Below the pieces are notes generated by a model. It worked only from the letters and a program-made list of their open reading frames with translations, made no database searches and was not told the DNA's origin. From NCBI GenBank assembly GCA_023091735.1, contig JALKBU010000652.1, positions 1 to 29,093 of the forward strand: DNA of 29,093 nucleotides. Direction: 5' to 3'. This stretch comes from Trichomonas tenax. Lineage: Eukaryota; Parabasalia; Trichomonadida; Trichomonadidae. The first letter of the stretch is position 1; the number at the start of each line of letters is the position of its first letter. Of this stretch, positions 9,074-18,026 are shown piece after piece. Made by a program: the position numbers and the translations under genes.

Positions 9074-12070
9074 TTATTGGAATGAAACTTGGTATCTTTC
9101 TTGCAACTTGAGGAATGAATCTTTAACAAGATTCTCGAGTGGGTCGATACCCTGTGCGAGCCATCCAGGTCTCATCTGGCTGATCTCTGCTAACTGAACA
9201 GCAAGGAACTCGCTCAAGTTTGTGTTTTCAGGGATCTCTCCCTCGATGAGATATGGCTTCTCAACGCTTGCCAATCTTGAGAATGTTGCGTCGAACTGCT
9301 TTGATGATTCTTCGTCTTCCTTTGTTGCCATGATCTCTTCCTTGATCGTGTCAGCTGGCCTCTCGATCATTCTGATGATACCGCGAAGGACCATACTCCA
9401 GTACTCGAGTGGGACGACTGAGCAGTTCCTTAAGAAGTTGATGGCGCCAGATGCTGTGCGATCCATGTCTTTCTTGTTGCTGCCAACATACTGGATATCG
9501 TGACCCCACTCCTTGAATGTGTCCTCAAGCTTATCACTTGGGATGCACTGAATGAAGTTGTCTGCACCCATTAAAGTGATGCAATAACTCATGAAAATAG
9601 CAAAGTTGCGTCTATATTTCGGCATTGAATCACTGAAGTTACCAATGATGATATTGAGAATCTCAGTGACCATAGCTGGTGGACGCTCTGGGATAGAGAC
9701 TAATGTAGAGAGGATATTGAATGATGGGGCCATTGTAACATACTTTGTAAGCAAGAAATTGCATCTCTCCAAGATAGTTTGAGCAGCCTCAAGGACAATT
9801 TGCGGGAATACTCTGGAATATGAAGAAATCGCAATTTGGATGGCAGGAATGTTTCCAGCAGGAAGCCACATGTTATCAGCCATGATCCTATTGAACATTT
9901 CAATATAATCTTGGCTAAGTTCAATTCCTTGTGGCTGTGAATTGATAAGAGCACCAATCATTTGAATAGAGTATGGAATGAAGTCAAAGAACTCTTGATC
10001 TAAGATTTCTCTCAAGAATGTAAGAATTGGCTTTTCAACTTGAGCCAAAGGAGCTCCAGAATATACAAGCAATGCAGCAATTATATCCCACATGTTGTGA
10101 ACAAAGTCTGGGTCTAATTGGCCTTTCATGCAGCCACGTAAAACATCAATAATTGACAAAATCAGTGGAGCGGATTTCGGTGTAATTGCTTGGGCAGCAG
10201 TTGTTGTGATTCTAACAAGAACTTTACCGATGTAAGCGCAATTCTCACCATTGATCTGAAGGGATTTCATAAGTGGTTCAATGATGGAGATAACATTTTG
10301 AGACATCAAGAATTCCGAATCAATCTGTAAAGCCTTAGATGCGCAAAGACGTTCAATCAAATATGCGCCATAAAGCTTAGCTATATCACTTTTGCTGCTC
10401 AAGAGATTGAAGAACGCTGGGAAGCACTTCGCTGTGATGTTGGCTGCATCAATAACACTGCGGAACTCAACGTAGAACTTGATGGCATCAGCCTGGAGAA
10501 TTGGGTATGGAAAATCTGGATTAAGGCATGGAATGATATATGTTTCAACAAACTCAGAAAGTGGGAATGTCTCATCATATTCGAGAACACCTTCGCGGAA
10601 GTTTGTCCTGATTGGAATAAGAACACCTGTGTAGAAAATAACGCGATCAACACGATCCCACTCATCAAGAGATGGAAGATTTGACGGGTTGTAAATCTCT
10701 GTAAGATAGAACTGCTGAACGGATTCTGCAAAGTATTTGTTGAAGTATTTCATCACATTGTAAGCAGCCTTTCTTGGAGTTTCGATTTGCATATCCATTC
10801 CAGAGATATCGTCATTGAAATACTTAAGTGGCTCGTTAGTGATTGTTTCAACCATTTCTTCTGTGACACCTAAGAATTTATCAATAACACCGAAGATGGT
10901 GGCGAAAGTATTATCACCGAAGTATGCATTAAAGGCTTCATCATTGAATATATCTGTTCTGATGTTATTCTGTTTGATAATATCTGTGACGACTTTGAAC
11001 GCAGCAACTATTGTTTGATCACTGAGAATTCTTGGATCTTCCCTATCTTCTGCGTTAAGAAGCTCTCCTTGTGTGCAAAGAACAGTGATAATCTTTGCGA
11101 GAAGGTTGTGCCACGATTCTTTAAACACTCTCTCTTCCTCCTCTGTGAACTCGATGTGTTGGTTGCGCTTGTTTTCGGCATATTTGTAGATCTTATCTGG
11201 ATAGCGAAGCGTGAAATTCTTTGTAATTTCGCAGATTTGCATAATGAGACCATTTGATAATTGTTTGTTCTCAGGATTTTCAGTAACAGTGTCGATGAGA
11301 GCTGCTAATAATTGGAATGTTATCTGAAGAGATTCAAGGAATTGAGGAGGAAGTTCTGGCTTCATAAGGCAACCATATAACTTGAGTGTTGGAATCAGAA
11401 GTCCAACGTATCCTACAATAGGATTACTAGGGTCGGCACAGCAATTGTATAAGAACATAATAATATTTGTAACGATTTCAATCCAGGTAAGGGCGTATCT
11501 CTGGATCTTGTCGTCGTTTCTATCAGAATCTTCAAAATGATGGAAAACCTCATAAACGGCAAGAAGCATCATAACAATAATCTCAACAATCTCAAGAGGA
11601 ATTTCTTGGCTTGTGATTTTGCTACAAAGTTCCTGGAATTGGTCATTGAAGTCAGCCCATCTGTTGGGAAAGTCATTTTGTGCAATAAGTCCGATGGTCG
11701 TGATTAACAAATTTTTATTTGTCTCGTTTTCAATTCCGTGTGCGTTTAAAATGATGTTGATTAGGTTGTGATGAATTTCTTCTTTATCCCTGAATAACTG
11801 ATCGTTTTGCCAATAATTTTTAATAGTATTTTTCAATTGCGTTAAAATGAAATTTCCGAACATAGAATCAGGTGCATTTTGAATAAATATTAAGAGCAGA
11901 TTATCTGCATACTCAGGAAGTTGCTGGAAAGAGGTGAGACGATTTGTGGATTCAGCAAGTTGTTGGTTTAAGGCCACTAATTGTTGCTCAGACAATGGAG
12001 CCTGTGGCTGTAATGTCGACAGTTGAATGTAATCATTAATGCACTGAACAACTTCTCCAAGATCAGCCAT
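9074..12070 (-). CDS. CAS/CSE1-type exportin (exportin-2), importin-beta superfamily
   Basis: 998 residues, close to the usual length of CAS/CSE1 (about 960-970). The N-terminus is an importin-beta N domain ending in LKNTIKNYW (79-87), where karyopherins have hKNhIxxxW and contact Ran. Two internal blocks favour CAS over other karyopherins. About residues 407-440, EPLKYFNDDISGMD then a TPRKAAYNVM run, align with the CSE1 block P-x-EYI-x-D-x-EGSD-x-RRRAA. About 505-540, PLSEFVETYIIPCL then PILQADAIKFYVEFR, align with its FV-x-x-I-h-PxL...PVLKADxIKYhxxFR block. The known role of this family is to return importin-alpha to the cytoplasm with RanGTP. An initiator-like TCATTG lies just upstream, and the stop is embedded in TAAAA. 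The remainder is HEAT-repeat helices. It reads intact. Importin-7/8 is the nearest alternative. Confidence 0.82.
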   Translation of the reverse strand: MADLGEVVQCINDYIQLSTLQPQAPLSEQQLVALNQQLAESTNRLTSFQQLPEYADNLLLIFIQNAPDSMFGNFILTQLKNTIKNYWQNDQLFRDKEEIHHNLINIILNAHGIENETNKNLLITTIGLIAQNDFPNRWADFNDQFQELCSKITSQEIPLEIVEIIVMMLLAVYEVFHHFEDSDRNDDKIQRYALTWIEIVTNIIMFLYNCCADPSNPIVGYVGLLIPTLKLYGCLMKPELPPQFLESLQITFQLLAALIDTVTENPENKQLSNGLIMQICEITKNFTLRYPDKIYKYAENKRNQHIEFTEEEERVFKESWHNLLAKIITVLCTQGELLNAEDREDPRILSDQTIVAAFKVVTDIIKQNNIRTDIFNDEAFNAYFGDNTFATIFGVIDKFLGVTEEMVETITNEPLKYFNDDISGMDMQIETPRKAAYNVMKYFNKYFAESVQQFYLTEIYNPSNLPSLDEWDRVDRVIFYTGVLIPIRTNFREGVLEYDETFPLSEFVETYIIPCLNPDFPYPILQADAIKFYVEFRSVIDAANITAKCFPAFFNLLSSKSDIAKLYGAYLIERLCASKALQIDSEFLMSQNVISIIEPLMKSLQINGENCAYIGKVLVRITTTAAQAITPKSAPLILSIIDVLRGCMKGQLDPDFVHNMWDIIAALLVYSGAPLAQVEKPILTFLREILDQEFFDFIPYSIQMIGALINSQPQGIELSQDYIEMFNRIMADNMWLPAGNIPAIQIAISSYSRVFPQIVLEAAQTILERCNFLLTKYVTMAPSFNILSTLVSIPERPPAMVTEILNIIIGNFSDSMPKYRRNFAIFMSYCITLMGADNFIQCIPSDKLEDTFKEWGHDIQYVGSNKKDMDRTASGAINFLRNCSVVPLEYWSMVLRGIIRMIERPADTIKEEIMATKEDEESSKQFDATFSRLASVEKPYLIEGEIPENTNLSEFLAVQLAEISQMRPGWLAQGIDPLENLVKDSFLKLQERYQVSFQ

Positions 12071-12080
12071 TAAATTTTAT

Positions 12081-12086
12081 CAATGA
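12081..12086 (-). promoter_or_regulatory. initiator-like element TCATTG
   Basis: On the reverse strand TCATT, with the predicted +1 A at 12084, lies 13 bases before the ATG at 12070. This is the typical trichomonad initiator position and supports the chosen start. Confidence 0.55.
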
Positions 12087-12720
12087 TTAAATTGAATAGT
12101 TTATAAAATGTCCTATGGACACAATAATTTGTTTATTGCATATTTAGACTTTATTAGATATGTAAAGCCTATTTATCATAAAATTGTCCAATTTTATTTT
12201 TGGCTGGCCATATCCTTTCTTCGAGGCCAAAAAGTTGAAGTTGCTGTTATATCTCTAAGCATTACCAAGAATAAAAAAAAGATAAATTAGTGCATCACTA
12301 AGATTATAACATATATATTAACTTTATTCAGACTGAATAAGATTGCTTCAGTATAAATCGAGATGATGAAATCATGATACACAATTTTATATCCTAACTA
12401 AAATTCTTAGAGAATCATATAAAGCATCCTTAATAATATATAAATCATTTGGTTAAATAGTCAAGCAACAATTATAATGATTCTACATATATATATCAGC
12501 CATTTCCGAGATTGCATATTATGAGCAGCAAGTATTAGTATCAAAAAGATATCCTTGAGATTGCATCTTTAGAAAGAATGCAGATTAAAAATTTCAACAT
12601 TGAGTCTGGTTTATAAAACCTAATTACCAAGCCCATTTATTTCTATGTCTGTAGGCTTGTTATTTTCAGTTCAGTATTGTGTTTTTATTTAGCAAAGAAA
12701 AATAAAAGTTCCAAATATAA
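12087..12720. other. divergent intergenic region
   Basis: Separates two divergently transcribed genes. The 12108-12290 forward frame has no motif and covers the CAS-like promoter side. No further gene, RNA or repeat seen. No clear TCAYT word stands right before the ATG at 12721; the nearest similar word is TTCAGTTCAGTA at about 12667. Confidence 0.4.
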
Positions 12721-13401
12721 ATGAATAATCAGGATTATGCAATCATTATCGCGACAAATTTGGCATCATATGTTTTAGCACTGTTTTGCCGCTCTTCTGT
12801 TGCATCAATTGTTGGTCAATCAATGTTCTATTTCTACCTTTATTCAGGATATTATTGTTTCCTTTTCACTTCTTTGTCAGGAATGGTATCGTATCCTAAG
12901 GCACCAAAGTTGGATGTTGAAAATCAAAAACCTACAGCCACTGATTCTTACTGCAATAAATGCCAAACAGATATTCCTTCAAGATTTTTCCATTTCCCGA
13001 CAACAGGAAGGTGCGTTTGCACATATAATGCATTAAGGATATTACTCTACTATCTATCATTCACATTAATTTGCGGATTTGATTCGATCGATCTAATAAG
13101 GTATTATGTTCATGACATCAATGAATTTGAGTCATTTTATGAACATTTGATACAAATATTTGCTATAATTTTTTACATTTACTTCACAATTCACAGTTTC
13201 GTTTTATCAGTTCAATTCATGTATGTGATTTCATTTCTTCCCCAAGTGAGTGTCGTAAAATCAATTCTTGGCGTTCCAGTTTTCCAATATTCTAGACTTA
13301 ATCACGATTCCAGAAATCCTATTGATAACTGGAAGGATGTTGTCATCAATGGCGAAGACATTTATACGATGCGTAATTTCCAAAGACCTGGAGGCGAATA
13401 A
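12721..13401 (+). CDS. DHHC-palmitoyltransferase-like protein lacking the DHHC motif
   Basis: 226 residues with DHHC-family architecture. Helices lie at about 6-22 and 30-55, then a cytosolic cysteine-rich segment, then helices at about 105-120 and 142-175. The segment YCNKCQTDIPSRFFHF keeps Cys78-x2-Cys81-x9-His91 of the zinc-binding CRD and runs through GRCV (96-99). Where the family continues xRxDHHCPWxxNCVGxxN, this protein goes straight into CTYN and the third helix, so about 14 residues containing the catalytic DHHC are missing. The C-terminal NPIDNWKDV (199-207) resembles the family's NPxxxGxxxNWxxV motif. Without the nucleophilic cysteine it should not transfer palmitate, so it is either a pseudoenzyme or a decaying gene. 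The frame is otherwise intact. The first ATG is used. Confidence 0.7.
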   Translation: MNNQDYAIIIATNLASYVLALFCRSSVASIVGQSMFYFYLYSGYYCFLFTSLSGMVSYPKAPKLDVENQKPTATDSYCNKCQTDIPSRFFHFPTTGRCVCTYNALRILLYYLSFTLICGFDSIDLIRYYVHDINEFESFYEHLIQIFAIIFYIYFTIHSFVLSVQFMYVISFLPQVSVVKSILGVPVFQYSRLNHDSRNPIDNWKDVVINGEDIYTMRNFQRPGGE

Positions 13402-13755
13402 TTATTTATTTTTAACGAATCCAACATTAGTTAACGAAGAAAAGAGCTCCACTTTTAGTTGCCTCATAGCTCCCACTGAAATTCTATTATGAGATATTTT
13501 GAGTTTTTTCTTTAGTTGAACTGCATAATTTCTTTAATATTATCTAATACCTGTTTTATCTCTCAACTTTACACTTTTATTTGATAAATTCTTATGTCAA
13601 TTTATATTAATTTTTTATATCGGAAAATAGACATCAACTTAATACGCATTTATCATAAATCCTGATTTCCTTGAATCCCAGATATTGATTTTCCCCAATA
13701 TAACTAAATTCTATAAAGATTAGTTTCTACCATCCCCCTTTATAATGTTTAAAAC
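13402..13755. other. short AT-rich spacer
   Basis: 3' flank of the DHHC-like gene and 5' flank of the small ORF. A frame at 13268-13492 overlaps the end of the DHHC-like gene in another phase and shows no motif. Nothing else seen. Confidence 0.4.
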
Positions 13756-13760
13756 CCTTT
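13756..13760 (+). promoter_or_regulatory. CCTTT (M5-like) start-site element
   Basis: CCTTT is the M5 core-promoter word described for Trichomonas vaginalis, where it overlaps the transcription start. Here it sits 18 bases before the ATG at 13779, which argues that the small ORF is a real gene. Confidence 0.35.
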
Positions 13761-13778
13761 CTTACTTATTTTCTTTTG

Positions 13779-14000
13779 ATGAGTCAAAATGATGAATTTG
13801 GAACTTTTTACAGAGCAAAAATCGCGTTACCTCGCTTGAACCCCGATGAGTTCTTACAACTGCCACAAGTTCAGAAGCCAAAACCACGAAAAGAAACTCC
13901 AATTATCGATGAAAAGACTCTAAAGATTAGGAAAGACATCGAAGAATACATGGACATTGTGGACAGGATAATCGCCCGCCAAGAAGGTCGCTATACTTAA
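13779..14000 (+). CDS. small hydrophilic protein, family not recognised
   Basis: 73 residues from ATG 13779 (MSQNDEFGTFYRAKIALPRL at the start). The N-terminal half is mixed and proline-dotted (LPRLNPDEFLQLPQ, KPKPRKETP). The second half is a charged amphipathic helix (EKTLKIRKDIEEYMDIVDRI) that could form a short coiled coil. There is no signal peptide or membrane segment. The frame also opens at TTG 13776, but the ATG three bases later is the natural start. Composition differs from the surrounding AT-rich chance frames, and a CCTTT element lies just upstream, so I take it as a real gene. The helix suggests a small subunit of a larger assembly, but that is a guess. Confidence 0.55.
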   Translation: MSQNDEFGTFYRAKIALPRLNPDEFLQLPQVQKPKPRKETPIIDEKTLKIRKDIEEYMDIVDRIIARQEGRYT

Positions 14001-14496
14001 TATTTTATCATATGATTGTTTATATTATGTTTGTTTTTATATTTTAATTGGTGATTCCTTTATCACTTTAGCCTTTGTTTGCTGTCACATTAAAATCGAG
14101 AAAAACTATTGAATCGATATTTTTTTTTATCATATCACAATACATATGAGCCTCAATAGATTACCTACTAGTTTCTTTGATTATATATATTACAGTGCAG
14201 ATTTTTCGTATTAAACATTACTATTTGAGGAAAAACTCAAAGGTAATTTTCTTTTTGATACACCGAAACAAAGACATTAGAACATGTGGAAGCTGGTAAT
14301 TAGAATTTTGAACGATTTGTTCTAATTCGAGAGATTCAAAAATGTGATAAGGAAATATCTCTTAAATGAAGGTCAATAGATGTAAGTTATAGGGTCTATT
14401 TTATGATGTGAAAAATTGGTGATTAAAAAAAAATTAAAGATTAAAAAAAAAAATAAAAGATTTGTATCTCTTTTATTAAATAAAATTGTAATATCT
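14001..14496. other. convergent 3' spacer with poly-A/T runs
   Basis: Lies between the 3' ends of the small ORF and eL30. Long A runs occur at about 14426-14455. No gene seen. Confidence 0.5.
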
Positions 14497-14835
14497 TTAC
14501 TCTTCCTTCTGCTTGATCATCTTAAGGATTTCAGACTCACCAGCATCAATGATTGAGATGACTGAGGAGCGGAAATATTTACCACAGGCTGTGCCGAGGT
14601 CGACGTTGTCACCATCGAATGGAAGGATATCGCAGCCAGAAAGCATAGCGTAGTACTCGATGAGGGAGCGGTGGGCTGGAGCGATGTTGGAAGCGAAGAT
14701 AACAAGCTTGGCCTCGCCATTGCGGAGGGACTGGAGTGTCTTGTCGATGCCGAGCTGGTACTTTCCGGACTTTGTAACGAGGGAAAGGGAGCTGATGATT
14801 GATTCGCGAGCGCGGCTTAATTTCTTGCGACCCAT
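14497..14835 (-). CDS. RPL30: 60S ribosomal protein eL30 (L30e)
   Basis: 112 residues, the full length of the family (105-115). Diagnostic stretches are the LVTKSGKYQLGIDKTLQSLR block near residue 20, KLVIFASN (the L7Ae-type RNA-binding fold), the IEYYAMLSG block, and LGTACGKYFR followed by IIDAGESEI. These match eL30 of other eukaryotes almost position by position. It binds kink-turn rRNA in the large subunit near the inter-subunit face. The start is the only sensible ATG, with a CCTTT element immediately before it. The stop TAA continues as TAAA, the trichomonad arrangement in which stop and poly(A) signal overlap. Codons are biased towards C/G-ending forms compared with the kinase, as expected for a highly expressed gene. 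Confidence 0.95.
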   Translation of the reverse strand: MGRKKLSRARESIISSLSLVTKSGKYQLGIDKTLQSLRNGEAKLVIFASNIAPAHRSLIEYYAMLSGCDILPFDGDNVDLGTACGKYFRSSVISIIDAGESEILKMIKQKEE

Positions 14836-14838
14836 GGA

Positions 14839-14843
14839 AAAGG
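14839..14843 (-). promoter_or_regulatory. CCTTT (M5-like) start-site element of eL30
   Basis: Reverse-strand CCTTTTCC directly precedes the ATG at 14835. In T. vaginalis the M5 word CCTTT overlaps the transcription start, which would give a leader of under ten bases here. Confidence 0.45.
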
Positions 14844-14861
14844 TTCGACCAAAGCCGCTTT

Positions 14862-14868
14862 TATCGTC
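14862..14868 (+). promoter_or_regulatory. Myb-recognition-like element TATCGTC in the eL30 promoter
   Basis: TATCGTC (GACGATA on the gene's strand) is identical to the MRE-2f Myb site known from the T. vaginalis ap65-1 promoter. It lies about 27 bases upstream of the eL30 ATG. Its last bases overlap a perfect hairpin GTCTCG-CTC-CGAGAC (14866-14880), a GC-rich patch in AT-rich DNA. The match to a 7-base site is suggestive only. Confidence 0.4.
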
Positions 14869-14880
14869 TCGCTCCGAGAC

Positions 14881-16118
14881 TTCATTTTTGTTTTTGCAAT
14901 TTTGGCTTTATACCTGTAATCCTTATGATATGTCTATCCAAAATATTACGTTAAAGTTACCAAACATTGAGATATAATATTGGGCAAATTTCAAAAAATG
15001 CTATTCATCTATTGTAACATATATCATTATCTTACCCATCAAGTTTATATTTGAGTCAGTTATATAAAAATCTTTGATAACAAATATGAATATATAATTC
15101 AATATCGAATCATCTTAAATTTCTATATTATGAAATAAATTAGCTAGAGAAATAACATTATTGACAATGTGGATTGAGCCATGGTGAATATATCAAGATA
15201 TAGATGATATATCAAAGGATATTTACTAATATATGCTAATCATCAATAACAAGATAATGATAATGCTAAAAATTATAAAGAAATTGAATGGCAGCATTAT
15301 GAAAACAATTTTAATATTAATATTTTCGAGAAAAAATATGATATGGATAATTTTTCGAAATAACCGTTTAAATGGCATCACCTTGTCTATTATGATTGTG
15401 TTTCTAAACGATTTGATTCATATACAGTTATTCGGTGATAAACAAATGAAAATATTTTGCATCAAACATTTTTGATGTGTTTTATATATTGCATCATATA
15501 TTTAAGTGTGTTAACCAGAAAGATATTATTCTAAAGCATGTGCAGGATGTATCTCTGAGTGAAAGAAATAATATATACCTTTCATTAATCTCAATATATC
15601 GAAACAATTAATCATTGCTGAATTGCCTAATTTAGAGTGTTTAGAACCATATTTCATGAAGAAATACAATGATGGTGATGATTTAATGGTGGAGGCAATG
15701 TGAATAGCAATCAATTACATAAGAATTCGTGAACAAAATTGTGTTTTTGACAGAAAAAGTCAACTGTGATTTTCGAAAACATAAAATATAGAATCTACTA
15801 TGTCAATAACATCTATTTTTAAAGTTATTTTCGAATCTTGAGTATGAAAAGTGACATTTGATTCCAAAATTCTTAATGCGAACAAAACACATAAAAATAG
15901 ATTTTAGGTTCGTGGTATTATATGATTTTCGCATCAAATTTAAATTTTCCACTGTATTTGAAGATATATGAATCGATTTTTAAAACTAGACTCCACATAT
16001 GATGTAAATGCTATATTTGGGCGAATTCTAAAAAGTGAGATGCATTTGTAAAGTTATGAATTTGATATGTAAACTAAACAAAATTGAGAGAAAGTTATTT
16101 GGCCGGGTATTTTTATAT
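14881..16118. other. 1.2 kb AT-rich spacer, possibly old gene debris
   Basis: No intact gene. At about 15270-15440 one forward frame, broken by stops, gives a longer stretch of mixed amino acids (for example NAKNYKEIEWQHYENNF) that may be an old decayed coding region, but I cannot name it. The frames at 15233-15475 and 15526-15714 show no motif. It should contain the promoters of eL30 and of the Hsp70-like gene. Confidence 0.35.
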
Positions 16119-17936
16119 ATGTCGTTAATTTTTTTCTGCCTTGGTGTTCAGTACCTTGGCATTGACGTCGGAAGCGAGTACATGAAGGCCTGCGAGTCTA
16201 CCGTCCTCGGAGAGCCAAAAATGAAATTTAACCCGAATGGACAAAATTATCGCGCAGCTGCGGCAATTAGAAAGCAGAAATTCGTTGACGAATACAAATC
16301 CACAGAAGATCTCGCCGCTGCCGAACTCCGTTTCGGAAATGCTGCACTCAAAACACTTAAAGCACATCCAGAATTGGGTTATGAGTACCTTTCACGCGCC
16401 TTTGGACGCTTAAACACATCGTTCCACACATCAACAATCTTTTCGACACAGGAAATGATGTCATTGTTCCTTCAGGATCTTGGAAATACTTTAACAATCG
16501 ATCCAGACATGATCATGGCTGTTCCTTCATACTGGACACAAACAATGCGTCAGGAACTTAATTCTGCATGCCAGAACGCTGGAATCAAGCTTGTTAACAT
16601 TATTGACGACAAAGACGCTGTTGCTGCTCACTACGCTGCAATCAACCATCAGAAATTCGCTGAGGCATCTAAGAATGTTCTTTTCGTCGATATTGGAGCA
16701 ACATCTGTTAAGGCATACGGCTACATTTTCGGATCTGATGGAACAAACTCATACGCAAACGAAACAGGCACAGAATGGTCTGAGGAAACAGGCTCTTTCT
16801 TCTTCGCTAAGGGAATTGCTGAATCAAAGAAGCTCTCAATGAAGAAAGCTTTCAAATTCTTCGCTGAGAAGTCTCCAAGTCAGTACTTCTCCAACATCTC
16901 TGAGCCAGTCCACGAAATGATCAACGTCGTCCAGACAGCCTCTGAGTCAATGAGAACATTCCTCCAGAAGGTCAAACTCCCAGGAAACTCACACCAGATC
17001 GATGAAGTTCAGGTCTTCGGTGGTCCATCACGCCTCGCAATGTTCAAAAAGCTCATCGCTAAGGCTTCTGGATGCAGCAACGTCCTCCACGAGTTCAATC
17101 CAAACGAGGCTATTGCTAAGGGTATCATCTATCTTCGCCAGATGATTGATGGATCCACAACAGTCCCAGCTTGCCGCATTAACAACCTCCCAACATCCTC
17201 TGTCTTCATCGAGGCCGGAGGAAAGGTCTCAATGTACTGCCAGAACGGAATGATGTGCAGCTCCCCAGTCCGCATTTACAACGTCACAACAGATACAGAG
17301 TATGTCCGCGTTTTTATCAATGATGATGAGATCCCAGAGGGCTCAGGGAAGGTTCAGGCTGCTGCCAGATTCACAAACCTTACAAACGTCACAGACTTCA
17401 CAGATAAGTCCTACGTCGAAGTCTTTATGCGCCAGCCATCAACAGAAATCCAGGGCCTTAGATTCTGCTGGAACAACACAAAGTGCGTTGCTCTCTCTGG
17501 TGAAACAGTCCCAATACAAGTCCAAGAACCTGCCAAGCGCTCGAACTTCACACTCGCTTATCTTGACAATAAGAAGAACGTCAAGGCACAGCGTGTTGAG
17601 ATGCAGAGAGTCGAACAGATGATCAACCAGATCTACGGCGATGTTCTCAAGGGCCTTGAGAAGAAGGGACTCACAGAGGAATCCATTCCAGTCGAGACAA
17701 CGTCTACATTGAAGCGCTACATGAAGATGCTCGAAGATGGATCTCTCAACAACATGACACTCGATCAGCTCAGAGACGCTCAGACAGATCTTAAGATCAA
17801 CTCTAAGTACCTCCTTGAGGCTGTCGAGAAGCTGAAGGGCAACAAGAAGCAGAAAGCTGAAAAGGCAAAGAAGGAGACCGATGATATCTTCAACGATCTC
17901 AAGAACGAGTTTGAAGATGATGGAAAGGATCTCTAA
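16119..17936 (+). CDS. divergent ER-type Hsp70 (Grp170/Lhs1-like) with shortened ATPase lobe
   Basis: 605 residues from ATG 16119. The frame opens earlier (GTG 16035, ATG 16056), but the ATG at 16119 gives MSLIFFCLGVQ, a short hydrophobic leader of trichomonad signal-peptide style, directly before the first phosphate motif GIDVGSEYMKA (14-24). DxGSExMK is typical of Grp170/Lhs1 rather than BiP (DLGTT). Later landmarks are VPSYWTQTMRQEL (135-147), phosphate 2 VDIGATSVKAYG (190-201, with GGT replaced by ATS), adenosine loop VFGGPSRLAMF (299-309) and NPNEAIAKGIIYL. Only about 97 residues separate phosphate 2 from the adenosine loop, against about 140 in DnaK, so part of subdomain IIB is missing. 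A substrate-binding beta region and charged helical lid follow, ending in GKDL, an imperfect ER-retrieval tail. The likely role is co-chaperone or exchange factor for BiP. The stop overlaps TAAA. Confidence 0.78.
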   Translation: MSLIFFCLGVQYLGIDVGSEYMKACESTVLGEPKMKFNPNGQNYRAAAAIRKQKFVDEYKSTEDLAAAELRFGNAALKTLKAHPELGYEYLSRAFGRLNTSFHTSTIFSTQEMMSLFLQDLGNTLTIDPDMIMAVPSYWTQTMRQELNSACQNAGIKLVNIIDDKDAVAAHYAAINHQKFAEASKNVLFVDIGATSVKAYGYIFGSDGTNSYANETGTEWSEETGSFFFAKGIAESKKLSMKKAFKFFAEKSPSQYFSNISEPVHEMINVVQTASESMRTFLQKVKLPGNSHQIDEVQVFGGPSRLAMFKKLIAKASGCSNVLHEFNPNEAIAKGIIYLRQMIDGSTTVPACRINNLPTSSVFIEAGGKVSMYCQNGMMCSSPVRIYNVTTDTEYVRVFINDDEIPEGSGKVQAAARFTNLTNVTDFTDKSYVEVFMRQPSTEIQGLRFCWNNTKCVALSGETVPIQVQEPAKRSNFTLAYLDNKKNVKAQRVEMQRVEQMINQIYGDVLKGLEKKGLTEESIPVETTSTLKRYMKMLEDGSLNNMTLDQLRDAQTDLKINSKYLLEAVEKLKGNKKQKAEKAKKETDDIFNDLKNEFEDDGKDL

Positions 17937-18026
17937 AATTTAGGTGGAAAAAAATATGATAAAAATTTAAAATCGGTTTAGTAAAAATATTTTTAAAAAT
18001 AACAAACAAAAAATAAAAATCTAATA

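Noticed and set aside
12108..12290. 60-codon forward frame next to the CAS-like promoter
   Set aside because: No motif, no family likeness, and it occupies the CAS-like leader and promoter region.
15233..15714. Two short frames in the eL30/Hsp70 spacer
   Set aside because: Composition typical of AT-rich chance frames. A different, stop-broken frame in the same place looks slightly more coding-like but cannot be named.
16035..16118. Extended N-terminus of the Hsp70-like protein
   Set aside because: The first codon is GTG, and the next ATG (16056) adds a basic stretch before the hydrophobic leader. ATG 16119 gives a normal short signal peptide. ATG 16056 cannot be fully excluded.
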